DNA of 64,000 bases from Moritella sp. JT01 (GTDB lineage: Bacteria; Pseudomonadota; Gammaproteobacteria; Enterobacterales; Moritellaceae), in assembly GCF_001574435.1 (NCBI RefSeq), contig NZ_LOCN01000019.1, positions 73,472 through 137,471 on the forward strand, in the 5' to 3' direction. A program made the translations under genes and the position numbers. Positions 35,240-44,818 of the stretch are shown one piece after another; the first letter of the stretch is position 1, and every line of letters begins with the position of its first letter. The notes beneath the pieces are model-generated. The model was not told the origin of the DNA and ran no database searches. It saw only the letters and a program-made list of their open reading frames with translations.

Positions 35240-36601
35240 ATGTTTGGTATTTTCAAACCGAAAGAGCACATTGCTCGTTTACCCGCAGACCAAGTTGACT
35301 CCACCTATAAATATTTAAGATGGCAGTTATTCTTTGGTATTTTCGTTGGCTACGCAGGCTACTACCTAGTTCGTAAAAACTTCAGTTTAGCCATGCCATA
35401 CCTGATTGAACAAGGCTTTAGCCGTGGCGATTTGGGTGTTGCTTTATCTGCGGTATCTATTTCTTATGGACTCTCTAAATTCTTGATGGGCAGTGTTTCT
35501 GACCGCTCGAACCCACGCTACTTCTTAACCGCTGGGTTATTAATGTCAGCCGCGATCATGTTTACTTTTGGCTACATGCCTTGGGCAACCAGCAGTATTA
35601 CTGCAATGTTCGTGTTACTGTTTTTAAATGGTTGGTTCCAAGGTATGGGCTGGCCTGCTTGTGGCAGAACCATAGTTCACTGGTGGTCTAAAAAAGAACG
35701 GGGTGAATTAGTCTCGGTTTGGAATGTTGCGCATAACGTCGGTGGCGGCTTAATCGGCCCTATGTTCTTACTTGGCTTATGGGCATTTAATGACGATTGG
35801 CATACCGCATTTTATGTACCAGCTTTCTTTGCTGTACTCGTCGCTGTCTTTGTCTGGTTCACTGTGCGTGATACTCCGCAATCTTGTGGGTTACCACCAA
35901 TCGAAGAATATAAAGATGATTATCCAGATGATTACAGCACAGATCATGAACAAGAAATGACGGCAAAAGAGATTTTCTTAAAATATGTTCTTAATAATAA
36001 ACTGTTATGGTCTATCGCGGTTGCTAACGCCTTTGTTTATATGATCCGTTACGGCGTTTTAGATTGGGCGCCTGTGTACCTAAAAGAAGCAAAAGGTTTC
36101 ACTGTAGATGGTTCTTCTTGGGCTTATTTTTTGTATGAATGGGCGGGTATTCCAGGCACCCTACTTTGTGGTTGGATCTCAGATAAATTATTTAAAGGAC
36201 GTCGTGCGCCAGCAGGAATACTATTTATGGCACTCGTCACTATTGCGGTGCTTGTTTACTGGTTTAACCCACCAGGAAACCCTGCCATCGATATGGCGGC
36301 ATTAATTGCGATTGGATTCCTGATTTACGGCCCTGTTATGCTAATTGGCCTATACGCACTTGAGCTTGCACCTAAAAAAGCAGCAGGCACAGCGGCGGGC
36401 CTAACCGGTCTATTTGGCTACCTAGGCGGCGCAGTTGCTGCCAATGCAGTACTGGGCTATACAGTCGACCATTTTGGTTGGGATGGTGGTTTCATGGTTC
36501 TTGTCGCCTCTTGCTTCGCGTCTATTATTTGCTTAACTTACGCGTATTTCGGTGAAAAACGTTTTCACGCTAACAAAGCGGGCGATACTGCAATTGCATA
36601 G
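35240..36601 (+). CDS. glpT: Glycerol-3-phosphate/phosphate antiporter GlpT
   Basis: A 453-residue MFS antiporter with 12 hydrophobic segments. Residues binding the phosphate in E. coli GlpT are present: Arg45 (YYLVRKNF), His165 ([10 protein letters not shown]) and Arg270 (VYMIRYG). It imports sn-glycerol-3-phosphate in exchange for phosphate at the inner membrane. The SD GAGG precedes the ATG. It is a single gene between the hrpA region and the CBS gene, followed by a clear terminator. UhpT is a possible near relative, but GlpT sequence is closer. Confidence 0.92.
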   Translation: MFGIFKPKEHIARLPADQVDSTYKYLRWQLFFGIFVGYAGYYLVRKNFSLAMPYLIEQGFSRGDLGVALSAVSISYGLSKFLMGSVSDRSNPRYFLTAGLLMSAAIMFTFGYMPWATSSITAMFVLLFLNGWFQGMGWPACGRTIVHWWSKKERGELVSVWNVAHNVGGGLIGPMFLLGLWAFNDDWHTAFYVPAFFAVLVAVFVWFTVRDTPQSCGLPPIEEYKDDYPDDYSTDHEQEMTAKEIFLKYVLNNKLLWSIAVANAFVYMIRYGVLDWAPVYLKEAKGFTVDGSSWAYFLYEWAGIPGTLLCGWISDKLFKGRRAPAGILFMALVTIAVLVYWFNPPGNPAIDMAALIAIGFLIYGPVMLIGLYALELAPKKAAGTAAGLTGLFGYLGGAVAANAVLGYTVDHFGWDGGFMVLVASCFASIICLTYAYFGEKRFHANKAGDTAIA

Positions 36602-36641
36602 ATAATCCATATTATTGTTAAATAATATGAGTACATAGTTT

Positions 36642-36668
36642 AAAGGCTACAAATTTTGTAGCCTTTTT
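36642..36668 (+). terminator. Rho-independent terminator after glpT
   Basis: AAAGGCTACAAA (36642-36653) pairs with TTTGTAGCCTTT (36655-36666) and a T-run follows. It also lies at the end of the convergent CBS gene and can serve both. Confidence 0.85.
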
Positions 36669-36682
36669 AACATTGACATTAA

Positions 36683-37108
36683 CTAAATATTTGCGGCATT
36701 TAGGTAACACGCTTGTTGTTGCTTATCCATTGCTTTGAGTACATTTCGACGAGAAATGATCCCCACTAATAAGCCTTCATCGTCAATCACAGGATAAACT
36801 TTAGGCTTCGCTTCTAGCATTTGCTGCGCGAGTTCAATAATACTGTCCGTCACCCGAACCGTGAGCACATCCTTTCTCATCAAGTCTTCAACTATCGCGA
36901 CCTCTTCACAGTAATAACTCGATTCCAGTAACGATGCTAAGCAATCCTGTTCAGAAATCCAGCCAATGAGCGTATCACTATCATTCACCACAGGCGCACC
37001 AATGTGAGTAGATCTTAGTAACCTATCTACCGCCGTTGCCACAGGCATATCTGCAGTCAATTTAACTGGCCGTAACTGCATATAGTCAGATACTCTTAAA
37101 GAATTCAT
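36683..37108 (-). CDS. CBS-domain pair protein
   Basis: A 141-residue cytosolic protein made of two CBS modules (VSDYMQLRPVKLTADMPVATAVDRLL, residues 6-60, and VEDLMRKDVLTVRVTDSIIELAQQML with PVIDDEGLLVGIISRRNVLKAM, about 73-130, in blocks). CBS pairs usually bind adenine nucleotides and act as energy sensors, alone or with a partner enzyme; no partner lies here. The ATG has the SD GGAGTGAGGG. It is convergent with glpT. Confidence 0.88.
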   Translation of the reverse strand: MNSLRVSDYMQLRPVKLTADMPVATAVDRLLRSTHIGAPVVNDSDTLIGWISEQDCLASLLESSYYCEEVAIVEDLMRKDVLTVRVTDSIIELAQQMLEAKPKVYPVIDDEGLLVGIISRRNVLKAMDKQQQACYLNAANI

Positions 37109-37501
37109 TCCCTCACTCCTTTAATCATTGATCTATTTAAAATAATACATGGTTATTACTTCTTTTAAGCATAGGTTATATGGTTATTTCTACAATCATG
37201 ACCTTAAATATTGTTTAAATTACTTTATTTACCACGTTGAAAAACTAAAAAGTGAAAATATTAAACATATTGTAAAAAACAAATAACCCCGCAAATGGCA
37301 AACTAAGCAATATATGAAACTGGACAATTCAAATTAAACAGCTTTATACTCCAATATGAGTTAACAATGACAAACAATAGAAAACTGGATATTTATAATT
37401 CTAACTATTTATGAAATTATGTTCTTGAAGAAGGTCACACAATTGTCATAGTATCAAGATATAAGAAAGTATAAATATCTCGCTTGATGGGAAGGGAAGC
37501 A
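37109..37501. other. AT-rich leader region upstream of leuC
   Basis: About 390 bp with no gene. I searched by eye for a leader peptide with repeated leucine codons and a terminator, as in enterobacterial leu leaders, and found neither. The region must hold the leuC and CBS-gene promoters. Confidence 0.4.
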
Positions 37502-38902
37502 ATGAAAAAGACAATGTATGAAAAAATTTGGGATTCACACTTAGTTTATGAACCAGAGAATGGAACCCCGCTGCTCTACATCGATCGTCACTTGATGCAT
37601 GAAGTAACAAGTCCACAAGCATTTGAAGGCTTAAAAGTACAAAAGCGTAAGATCCGTAATCGTCATAGTATTCTAGCGACAATGGATCACTGTGTACCAA
37701 CCGTTGACCGTCATCTACCAATTAAAGATCCAATTGCAGCAAAGCAAATTGATACGATGGCAAACAACTGCAGTGAACACGACCTCCTTATTTACGATAT
37801 GCAAAACGTTAATAATGGTGTTATTCATATTGTGGTACCTGAACATGGTTTTATCCACCCAGGTATGACTGCTGTTTGTGGTGATTCACATACTGCAACA
37901 CATGGTGCATTTGGTGCGTTAGCCTTCGGTATCGGTACGTCTGAAGTTGAGCATGTAATGGCCACTCAGACACTACAACAGAAAAAATCAAAAACAATGC
38001 TAATAAGCGTAGAAGGTACATTATCGAAGTATTCAACAGCAAAAGATATTGCCCTTGCTGTTATCGGTAAAATTGGTACTGCTGGCGGTACTGGCCATGT
38101 TATCGAATTTGCGGGATCTGCAATTCGAGATCTGACCATGGAAGGTCGCATGACCTTATGTAACATGGCGATTGAAGGTGGCGCACGTGCCGGCCTTATT
38201 GCACCAGATGAAACAACATATGCTTACCTTAAAGGTAAAGAATTCGCACCCAAAGGTGATCACTGGGCTGCTGCACTCGCATACTGGAAATCACTACCAA
38301 CTGATGACGGTGCTACATTTGATACTATCGTCGAGCTTAAAGCAGAAGAGATTGCACCACAAGTTACTTGGGGTACATCACCAGAACAAGTTGTAGCCGT
38401 AAACGCAACGGTACCTTCACCAAGTGATTTTAGTGATGAAATTAAAGCTTCTGCATGTAAAGGCGCCCTTGCCTACATGGACATTGAAGCTGGGGCTGCT
38501 ATCACTGATATTAATATTGATCTTGTGTTCGTTGGTTCTTGTACTAACGGTCGTATTGAAGATTTCCGTGCTATTGCTGAATTAACAGTCGGTAAAAAGG
38601 TAAGCGCTTCAGTACAAGCCATTGCAGTTCCAGGTTCATACCTTGTTAAAGAACAAGCGGAAAAAGAAGGTCTAGATAAGATCTTAGTTGATGCGGGTTG
38701 GGAATGGCGTGAACCAGGTTGCTCTATGTGTTTAGCAATGAATGGTGATCAACTAAGCGAAGGTCAACGTAGTGCATCTACGTCAAACCGTAACTTCGAA
38801 GGTCGTCAAGGTAAAGGTGGTCGTACACACCTTGTATCACCAGCAATGGCTGCAGCCGCGGCAATTGAAGGCCACTTTGTTGATATCCGTAACTGGGCAT
38901 AA
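37502..38902 (+). CDS. leuC: 3-isopropylmalate / (R)-2-methylmalate dehydratase large subunit LeuC
   Basis: A 466-residue aconitase-family large subunit, the length of E. coli LeuC. The Fe-S cysteines are in [13 protein letters not shown] (about residue 347) and GCSMCLAMN (about 407-410); [26 protein letters not shown] is the substrate region (in blocks). With LeuD it isomerises 2-isopropylmalate to 3-isopropylmalate, or citramalate to methylmalate. I start at the ATG at 37502 with GAAGGGAAGC upstream; earlier in-frame ATG/TTG codons lie at 37487/37484. The citramalate synthase two genes downstream suggests the methylmalate role may matter here. Confidence 0.93.
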   Translation: MKKTMYEKIWDSHLVYEPENGTPLLYIDRHLMHEVTSPQAFEGLKVQKRKIRNRHSILATMDHCVPTVDRHLPIKDPIAAKQIDTMANNCSEHDLLIYDMQNVNNGVIHIVVPEHGFIHPGMTAVCGDSHTATHGAFGALAFGIGTSEVEHVMATQTLQQKKSKTMLISVEGTLSKYSTAKDIALAVIGKIGTAGGTGHVIEFAGSAIRDLTMEGRMTLCNMAIEGGARAGLIAPDETTYAYLKGKEFAPKGDHWAAALAYWKSLPTDDGATFDTIVELKAEEIAPQVTWGTSPEQVVAVNATVPSPSDFSDEIKASACKGALAYMDIEAGAAITDINIDLVFVGSCTNGRIEDFRAIAELTVGKKVSASVQAIAVPGSYLVKEQAEKEGLDKILVDAGWEWREPGCSMCLAMNGDQLSEGQRSASTSNRNFEGRQGKGGRTHLVSPAMAAAAAIEGHFVDIRNWA

Positions 38903-38933
38903 GCTTTAGCACATTAGTGATCAAGGAATTAAA

Positions 38934-39554
38934 ATGAAAGCATACAAAAATCATACTAGTGTTGCTGCATTAATGAATCGTAGTAACGTAGATACCGACC
39001 AAATCATTCCAAAACAGTTCTTGAAAAAAGTAGAACGTACCGGCTTTGGCATTCACTTATTTCATGACTGGCGTTTTCTTGATGATGGTTCAGAAAACCC
39101 TAAATTTGAATTAAACAAACCCGCATTCAAAGGCGCTAAAATTTTAGTTGCTGGCGATAACTTTGGGTGTGGTTCATCACGTGAACATGCGCCGTGGGCA
39201 ATTGAAGATTTTGGTTTCAATACCATTATTTCAACTAGCTATGCTGATATCTTCTACTCTAACTGCTTTAAAAACGGTATTTTACCCATCCGTGTAAGTA
39301 AACAAGAACTCGCCGCATTAATAGCTGAAATTGATGCTAACGAAGGTGTCGAGTTTACTGTTGACCTGCCTGCACAAACGGTAACAACACCGGGTGGTAT
39401 TGTTATTAATATTGAGGTTGACCCATTCCGTAAGCAAAGCCTTATCGAAGGCGCTGATGATATCTCATGGACATTAAAGCATGAAGCTAAAATCACTGAA
39501 TTCGAAGCTAAAAATAAGCAGCAGTTTCCATGGTTATGGACTGAAGCAAGCTAA
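38934..39554 (+). CDS. leuD: 3-isopropylmalate / (R)-2-methylmalate dehydratase small subunit LeuD
   Basis: A 206-residue LeuD with the substrate-binding swivel domain: NRSNVDTDQIIPKQFLK near the N-terminus, FGCGSSREHAPWAIEDFGF (about residues 81-100) and ISTSYADIFYSNCFKNGILPI. It joins LeuC to form the heterodimeric isomerase in the cytosol. It lies 31 bp after leuC with the SD AAGGAA, so the two are one operon. A hairpin 60 bp downstream separates it from the citramalate synthase gene. Confidence 0.94.
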   Translation: MKAYKNHTSVAALMNRSNVDTDQIIPKQFLKKVERTGFGIHLFHDWRFLDDGSENPKFELNKPAFKGAKILVAGDNFGCGSSREHAPWAIEDFGFNTIISTSYADIFYSNCFKNGILPIRVSKQELAALIAEIDANEGVEFTVDLPAQTVTTPGGIVINIEVDPFRKQSLIEGADDISWTLKHEAKITEFEAKNKQQFPWLWTEAS

Positions 39555-39611
39555 CTTTTCGGTATAGCACAGTCTTAGTAGATCACTGAACACACTAAGA
39601 TTTGGTTTAAA

Positions 39612-39640
39612 AGCGGATAGTCATCTTCTATCCGCTCTTT
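39612..39640 (+). terminator. Hairpin between leuD and the citramalate synthase gene
   Basis: AGCGGATAG (39612-39620) pairs with CTATCCGCT (39628-39636) around TCATCTT, followed by CTTT. It resembles a terminator but the T-run is short, so part of the leuCD transcription may read through into the next gene. Confidence 0.6.
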
Positions 39641-39667
39641 CCCTACAATTTGAAGCAGGTAGCAAAT

Positions 39668-41206
39668 ATGGAAATAGTGCGCCCTCAAGTCCAATTAATG
39701 GACACAACTCTTCGTGATGGAGAGCAAACCCAAGGGGTCTCCTTCACCCCCGACGAAAAAGTTAGTATTGCCAAAGCCCTACTCCAATCCCTTAATGTTG
39801 ACCGAATTGAAGTTGCATCTGCACGCGTTTCTCTTGGCGAAAAACATGCCGTATCCTCATTAATGCAGTGGGCAGAACAAGAACACGTTGCAGACCGAAT
39901 CGAAATACTGGGTTTTGTCGACCATACAAAAAGCGTTGACTGGATAACGTCCAGCGGTGCCAAAGTGATCAACTTACTCACCAAAGGTAGTGAAAAACAC
40001 TGTACCGAGCAACTCCGTAAAACCCCAGCGCAACATATTGCAGATATTAGAGAAACCATTCACTACGCCATAGAGCAAGGGTTAACGGTTAATATTTATC
40101 TTGAAGATTGGTCTAATGGTTACAGTGACAATCCTGATTATGTTTACAACATGATCAATGCACTTATAGATTTACCAATCCAACATTACATGCTGCCAGA
40201 TACACTAGGTGTAATGTCTCCAGATGAAGTGCATGTCAGTCTGTCTGATATGATTGCGCGTTATCCGCAACAGTACTTTGATTTTCATCCACATAATGAT
40301 TACGGTTTAGCCACAGCAAATGCGCTTGCTGCAGCAAAAGTTGGCATTAGCGCTATTCATTGCACAGTAAACTGTTTAGGTGAACGCGCTGGTAATGCCT
40401 CACTTGCAGAAGTTGCTGTGGTCCTTAAAGATAAACTTGGTATCGAATCATCAATCAATGAAGAATGTATCCATCAGATAAGCCAAATGATTGAAAATTT
40501 CTCGGGTAAAATAACGTCAGCAAATGCACCTATTATTGGCGCAGACGTATTTACTCAGACCAGTGGCATTCATGCCGATGGCGATAATAAAGGGGGCTTA
40601 TATCAAACGGTGTTAGGTCCTGAACGATTTAAGCGTACCCGAACCTATGCGCTCGGGAAAATGAGTGGTAAAGCATCGCTAGAAAAAAATCTTGAAGAGT
40701 TAAGTATAGACTTAAGCCCCGAGCAAAAAACTAAATTGCTCGAGCGTATTGTCACTTTAGGTGATCAAAAAGCAATTATCACACCTGAAGATTTACCCTT
40801 TATTATTGCTGATTTACTGGAAAGTAAAGATTACTCTCATATTGAACTGCTCAACTGTTCGATTACATCAGGACTCAATGTAGATTCCACCGCAAGTATC
40901 CGTATTCGTATCGGCGATGAGATATACAAATCAGCGGGATCGGGTAATGGTGGCTTTGATGCGTTTAGTATGGCAATTCAAGCCATCATGCACAAAGTTG
41001 GATTTGATTATCCAAATTTAGAAAACTATCAAGTACGTATTCCACCCGGCGGTAAAACCAGTGCATTAACAGAAAGCTTTATTACTTGGCAACAAGGTGA
41101 TCGAAGTTTCCGAACCCGTGGTGTTAGCTCTAACCAAGTATTCGCGGGTGTGCAAGCAACAATGCGTATGTTAAATAAATTGCTACATGAAACGATAACA
41201 GCATAG
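39668..41206 (+). CDS. cimA: (R)-citramalate synthase, Leptospira-type LeuA homologue
   Basis: A 512-residue DRE-TIM enzyme with a C-terminal LeuA-type regulatory domain (about 400-512). The catalytic core begins LMDTTLRDGEQTQGVSF. Residues that I recall lining the pyruvate pocket of Leptospira CimA fall at the same numbers: Arg16, Asp17, Leu81, Leu104, Tyr144, Glu146 and Thr179. The HPHNDYG metal motif is present. It should join pyruvate and acetyl-CoA to citramalate, the first step of the pyruvate route to isoleucine, with LeuCD acting next. I start at the ATG at 39668; a TTG lies six codons earlier. 2-isopropylmalate synthase is the alternative. Confidence 0.82.
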   Translation: MEIVRPQVQLMDTTLRDGEQTQGVSFTPDEKVSIAKALLQSLNVDRIEVASARVSLGEKHAVSSLMQWAEQEHVADRIEILGFVDHTKSVDWITSSGAKVINLLTKGSEKHCTEQLRKTPAQHIADIRETIHYAIEQGLTVNIYLEDWSNGYSDNPDYVYNMINALIDLPIQHYMLPDTLGVMSPDEVHVSLSDMIARYPQQYFDFHPHNDYGLATANALAAAKVGISAIHCTVNCLGERAGNASLAEVAVVLKDKLGIESSINEECIHQISQMIENFSGKITSANAPIIGADVFTQTSGIHADGDNKGGLYQTVLGPERFKRTRTYALGKMSGKASLEKNLEELSIDLSPEQKTKLLERIVTLGDQKAIITPEDLPFIIADLLESKDYSHIELLNCSITSGLNVDSTASIRIRIGDEIYKSAGSGNGGFDAFSMAIQAIMHKVGFDYPNLENYQVRIPPGGKTSALTESFITWQQGDRSFRTRGVSSNQVFAGVQATMRMLNKLLHETITA

Positions 41207-41593
41207 CACTTCCCCAAACAGGTTTACTTTAACCCCCCTTTAGCGTAAGCCTGTCACTAAAGTAATTCCCTTCATAGGGAAATATCAATTCTAAATAATA
41301 TTTAATCACATCTTGATTAGACTATACTTTGTTTATATATTGTTATATCAATAAATAATAATACAAAAGTCCGCAAAATAACCCTTACATCTCCTCATTC
41401 ACTAACAAACGCACGATTACCTTTTAAATAATATATTGCAGCCATAATTAAAAAACAATAAAACGCTTATAAAACCGCAATTTAATTGCGCAATTTTAAA
41501 ATCAAAGTCTAAATTTAGATTAGAAGTGAGAAATACTTCAGACTTGTAGATGCTAATGTTTGCGGATGCAAGTAATTACATTTGGGGGTAACT
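41207..41593. other. Intergenic region upstream of yeaG
   Basis: About 390 bp of AT-rich DNA with no gene. Two perfect short palindromes, AATTGCGCAATT (41484-41495) and TCTAAATTTAGA (41508-41519), lie 75-110 bp before the yeaG start and may be operators. I found no convincing sigma-54 promoter despite the known nitrogen link of yeaGH in E. coli. Confidence 0.4.
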
Positions 41594-43516
41594 ATGAGTA
41601 TTTTTGAACATTACCAGCAAAGATACGAAGAAAGTCGTGAAGAAGAGTATACCATTCAAGAATTCTTGAATTTGTGCCGTGACGACAGAAGTGTATATGC
41701 ATCTGCAGCTGAAAGATTACTAAACGCAATTGGTGAGCCTGAAATGGTTGATACCGCAACCGACTCTCGCCTAAGCCGATTATTTTCAAATCGTGTTGTA
41801 GCACGTTATCCAGCCTTTAAAGATTTTTATGGTATGGAAGATGCCATCGAGCAAATTGTCGCCTATTTAAAACATTCTGCTCAGGGCTTAGAAGAAAAGA
41901 AACAGATTCTGTATCTACTTGGCCCAGTGGGCGGTGGTAAATCATCACTCGCCGAAAAATTAAAAGACTTAATGCAGAATTTACCAATTTATCGCATTAA
42001 AGGATCTCCCGTTAACGATCACCCTTTTAGTTTGTTTGACGTGAATGAAGATGCCAGCATTCTGCGTAACGAATACGGTATCCCAACCCGCCGCCTTGGG
42101 CATGTAATGTCACCTTGGGCTGCTAAACGTTTGAAAGAATTTGGCGGTGATATAAGCCAGTTTAAAGTAGAAAAAGTGCGTCCGTCTATACTCCATCAAA
42201 TTGCCATTGCTAAAACTGAACCCGGTGATGAAAACAACCAAGATATTTCCTCGTTAGTTGGTAAAGTTGATATTCGTCAGTTAGAGCATTTTTCACAAGA
42301 TGACCCCGATGCATACAGCTATTCAGGCGCGCTTTGTAAAGCAAACCAAGGAATGATGGAATTTGTCGAGATGTTCAAAGCCCCCATCAAAGTGCTACAT
42401 CCTCTACTCACTGCAACGCAAGAAGGTAACTACAACAGTACCGAAGGTCTATCAGCTCTGCCTTTCGAAGGGATTATCCTTGCTCACTCCAATGAGTCTG
42501 AGTGGCAAACATTCCGTAATAACAAAAACAACGAAGCGTTCTTAGACCGTGTCTATATTGTTAAAGTACCTTACTGTTTACGCGTGAGTGAAGAACAATC
42601 TATATACCGTAAACTATTAGAAAACAGTGCGCTACACAATGCTAAATGCGCACCTGGTACACTTGATGCGTTGTCTCAATTCACCGTGTTATCGCGTCTT
42701 AAAGATCCTGAAAATTCATCAATCTACTCCAAAATGCGTGTTTACGACGGCGAAACGTTAAAAGATACCGATCCAAAAGCAAAGTCATATCAAGAGTATC
42801 GTGATTATGCAGGCGTCGACGAAGGTATGTCTGGCCTATCAACCCGTTTTGCTTATAAGATTTTATCAAAAGTATTCAACTTTGATCATGCCGAGGTTGC
42901 AGCAAACCCAGTTCATCTTTTTTATGTATTAGAACAACAAATTGAACGAGAGCAGTTTCCTCAAGACATTGCGGACCGGTATTTAGAGTTTTTAAAAGGT
43001 TATTTAATTCCCAAATATGTAGAATTTATTGGCAAAGAAATCCAAACCGCTTACTTAGAATCTTATTCTGAATATGGCCAAAACATATTCGACCGTTATG
43101 TAACTTATGCTGACTTCTGGATCCAAGATCAAGAATACCGAGATCCTGAGACAGGCCAGTTATTTGACCGTGAAGCATTGAATAATGATCTGGAAAAAAT
43201 AGAAAAGCCTGCAGGTATCAGCAACCCTAAAGACTTCCGTAATGAAATCGTTAACTTTGTACTCCGTGCCAGAGCCAATAACAGTGGTAAAAACCCGTCT
43301 TGGGTTAGCTATGAAAAACTCCGTACTGTGATCGAAAAGAAAATGTTCTCCAATACCGAGGAGTTGTTACCCGTTATCTCATTTAACGGCAAAACATCCA
43401 CAGACGAACAACAAAAACATGACAATTTTGTTGACCGCATGATGGAGAAAGGCTACACCAAGAAACAAGTTAGGCTATTGTCAGAATGGTATTTACGCGT
43501 ACGTAAATCATCATAA
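41594..43516 (+). CDS. yeaG: PrkA-family serine protein kinase YeaG
   Basis: A 640-residue PrkA/YeaG protein of usual length. It has an AAA+ region with Walker A ILYLLGPVGGGKSSLAEKLK (about residue 112) and the C-terminal PrkA kinase-like domain. FEGIILAHSNESEWQTFRNN and VYIVKVPYCLRVSEEQ are typical blocks. In E. coli YeaG responds to nitrogen starvation and stationary phase. I start at the ATG at 41594; GGGGGT precedes it. It opens a three-gene operon with the DUF444 and SpoVR-family genes (22 bp and 11 bp spacers). Confidence 0.95.
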   Translation: MSIFEHYQQRYEESREEEYTIQEFLNLCRDDRSVYASAAERLLNAIGEPEMVDTATDSRLSRLFSNRVVARYPAFKDFYGMEDAIEQIVAYLKHSAQGLEEKKQILYLLGPVGGGKSSLAEKLKDLMQNLPIYRIKGSPVNDHPFSLFDVNEDASILRNEYGIPTRRLGHVMSPWAAKRLKEFGGDISQFKVEKVRPSILHQIAIAKTEPGDENNQDISSLVGKVDIRQLEHFSQDDPDAYSYSGALCKANQGMMEFVEMFKAPIKVLHPLLTATQEGNYNSTEGLSALPFEGIILAHSNESEWQTFRNNKNNEAFLDRVYIVKVPYCLRVSEEQSIYRKLLENSALHNAKCAPGTLDALSQFTVLSRLKDPENSSIYSKMRVYDGETLKDTDPKAKSYQEYRDYAGVDEGMSGLSTRFAYKILSKVFNFDHAEVAANPVHLFYVLEQQIEREQFPQDIADRYLEFLKGYLIPKYVEFIGKEIQTAYLESYSEYGQNIFDRYVTYADFWIQDQEYRDPETGQLFDREALNNDLEKIEKPAGISNPKDFRNEIVNFVLRARANNSGKNPSWVSYEKLRTVIEKKMFSNTEELLPVISFNGKTSTDEQQKHDNFVDRMMEKGYTKKQVRLLSEWYLRVRKSS

Positions 43517-43538
43517 CCGTATTTTTTAGGGGAATGAG

Positions 43539-44807
43539 ATGGCACATTTTATTGATCGCAGATTAAACGGCAAAAATAAAAGTACCGTTAATCGACAACG
43601 CTTTATGCGTCGTTATAACTCACAAATAAAAAAGGCGGTATCTGATGCTGTAAACAATCGTAGTATTCAGGATATTACATCTGGAGAAAGTGTCAGTATT
43701 CCAACTCGTGACATCTCGGAACCTATTTTCCACCAAGGTAAAGGCGGTAAACGTACCATAGTTCACCCTGGTAACGACCAATTCATTACTGGTGATAAAA
43801 TTAACCGACCACCACCAGGTAGCGGTTCAGGTTCTGGCGGAGGAGAAGCCAGCGATAGTGGTGAAGGTAATGATGATTTTAATTTTCAAATTTCAAAAGA
43901 CGAATACCTTGATCTGTTATTTGAAGATTTAGAGTTACCGAATTTACAAGAAAATCAGTTTAACAGTATCGTTGAAATGAAAACCCGCCGTGCGGGCTAT
44001 ACTTCACATGGTAACCCCGGCAATATTTCGATTATTAAATCATTACAAAATTCATTGGCGAGACGTACTGCATTAGCCGCTGGCAAAAAAAGAAAAGTAA
44101 AAGCGCTACAACAGCAAGTTGATGAATTAGCGAATCAGGACGAAATTGAAGGCCAATTTGTTCGCGAATTAAAAAAAGAAATTGCGGAGTTGAAAGAACG
44201 GATCAGTAAAGTGCCGTTCATCGACACTTTTGACTTGCGCTATAACAACTTTGAACAATATGCAGTGCCGAATAGCCAAGCTGTCATGTTTTGTCTAATG
44301 GATGTCTCAGGCTCGATGGATCAGCCAACTAAAGACATGGCTAAACGTTTCTATATCTTACTGTACCTGTTCTTAACACGTACTTATAAAACGATTGAAG
44401 TGGTTTATATCCGTCATCATACCCAAGCAAAAGAAGTCGACGAACATGAATTCTTTTATTCACAAGAGACGGGTGGCACAATTGTATCGTCCGCTTTAAA
44501 ACTAATGGATAAGATTGTGACCGATAAGTTTCCAGTGAATGAATGGAACATTTACGCTGCACAAGCTTCTGATGGCGATAATTGGGCTGATGATTCACCA
44601 CTATGCCGTAAGCTATTACTAGATAAAATCATGCCTAAAGTCCGTTATTTCAGCTATATCGAGATTACCAATCGTGCCCATCAGACTTTATGGCGAGAAT
44701 ATGAAAAAGTAGCAAAAGAATACTCACAGTTTGCCTTACAGCATATTCGCCAGCTGGAGGATATTTACCCTGTATTCCGAGAACTATTTAAAAAACAAGC
44801 CGCTTAG
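43539..44807 (+). CDS. yeaH: DUF444 protein YeaH
   Basis: A 422-residue YeaH protein. It starts [15 protein letters not shown], has a Gly/Ser-rich linker ([19 protein letters not shown] in part, about 90-108), a basic coiled segment, and a C-terminal vWA-like region with [18 protein letters not shown] (MIDAS DxSxS, about 248). It is thought to act with YeaG in the stress response in the cytosol. It follows yeaG by 22 bp and precedes the SpoVR gene by 11 bp. The start is preceded by GGGGAATGAG. Confidence 0.94.
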   Translation: MAHFIDRRLNGKNKSTVNRQRFMRRYNSQIKKAVSDAVNNRSIQDITSGESVSIPTRDISEPIFHQGKGGKRTIVHPGNDQFITGDKINRPPPGSGSGSGGGEASDSGEGNDDFNFQISKDEYLDLLFEDLELPNLQENQFNSIVEMKTRRAGYTSHGNPGNISIIKSLQNSLARRTALAAGKKRKVKALQQQVDELANQDEIEGQFVRELKKEIAELKERISKVPFIDTFDLRYNNFEQYAVPNSQAVMFCLMDVSGSMDQPTKDMAKRFYILLYLFLTRTYKTIEVVYIRHHTQAKEVDEHEFFYSQETGGTIVSSALKLMDKIVTDKFPVNEWNIYAAQASDGDNWADDSPLCRKLLLDKIMPKVRYFSYIEITNRAHQTLWREYEKVAKEYSQFALQHIRQLEDIYPVFRELFKKQAA

Positions 44808-44818
44808 GGAGAGTCTAT

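Noticed and set aside
37109-37501. Leucine leader peptide and attenuator before leuC
   Set aside because: No frame with repeated Leu codons and no terminator pair found.
41500-41593. Sigma-54 promoter before yeaG
   Set aside because: No TGGC-N8-TTGC-like pair with correct spacing.
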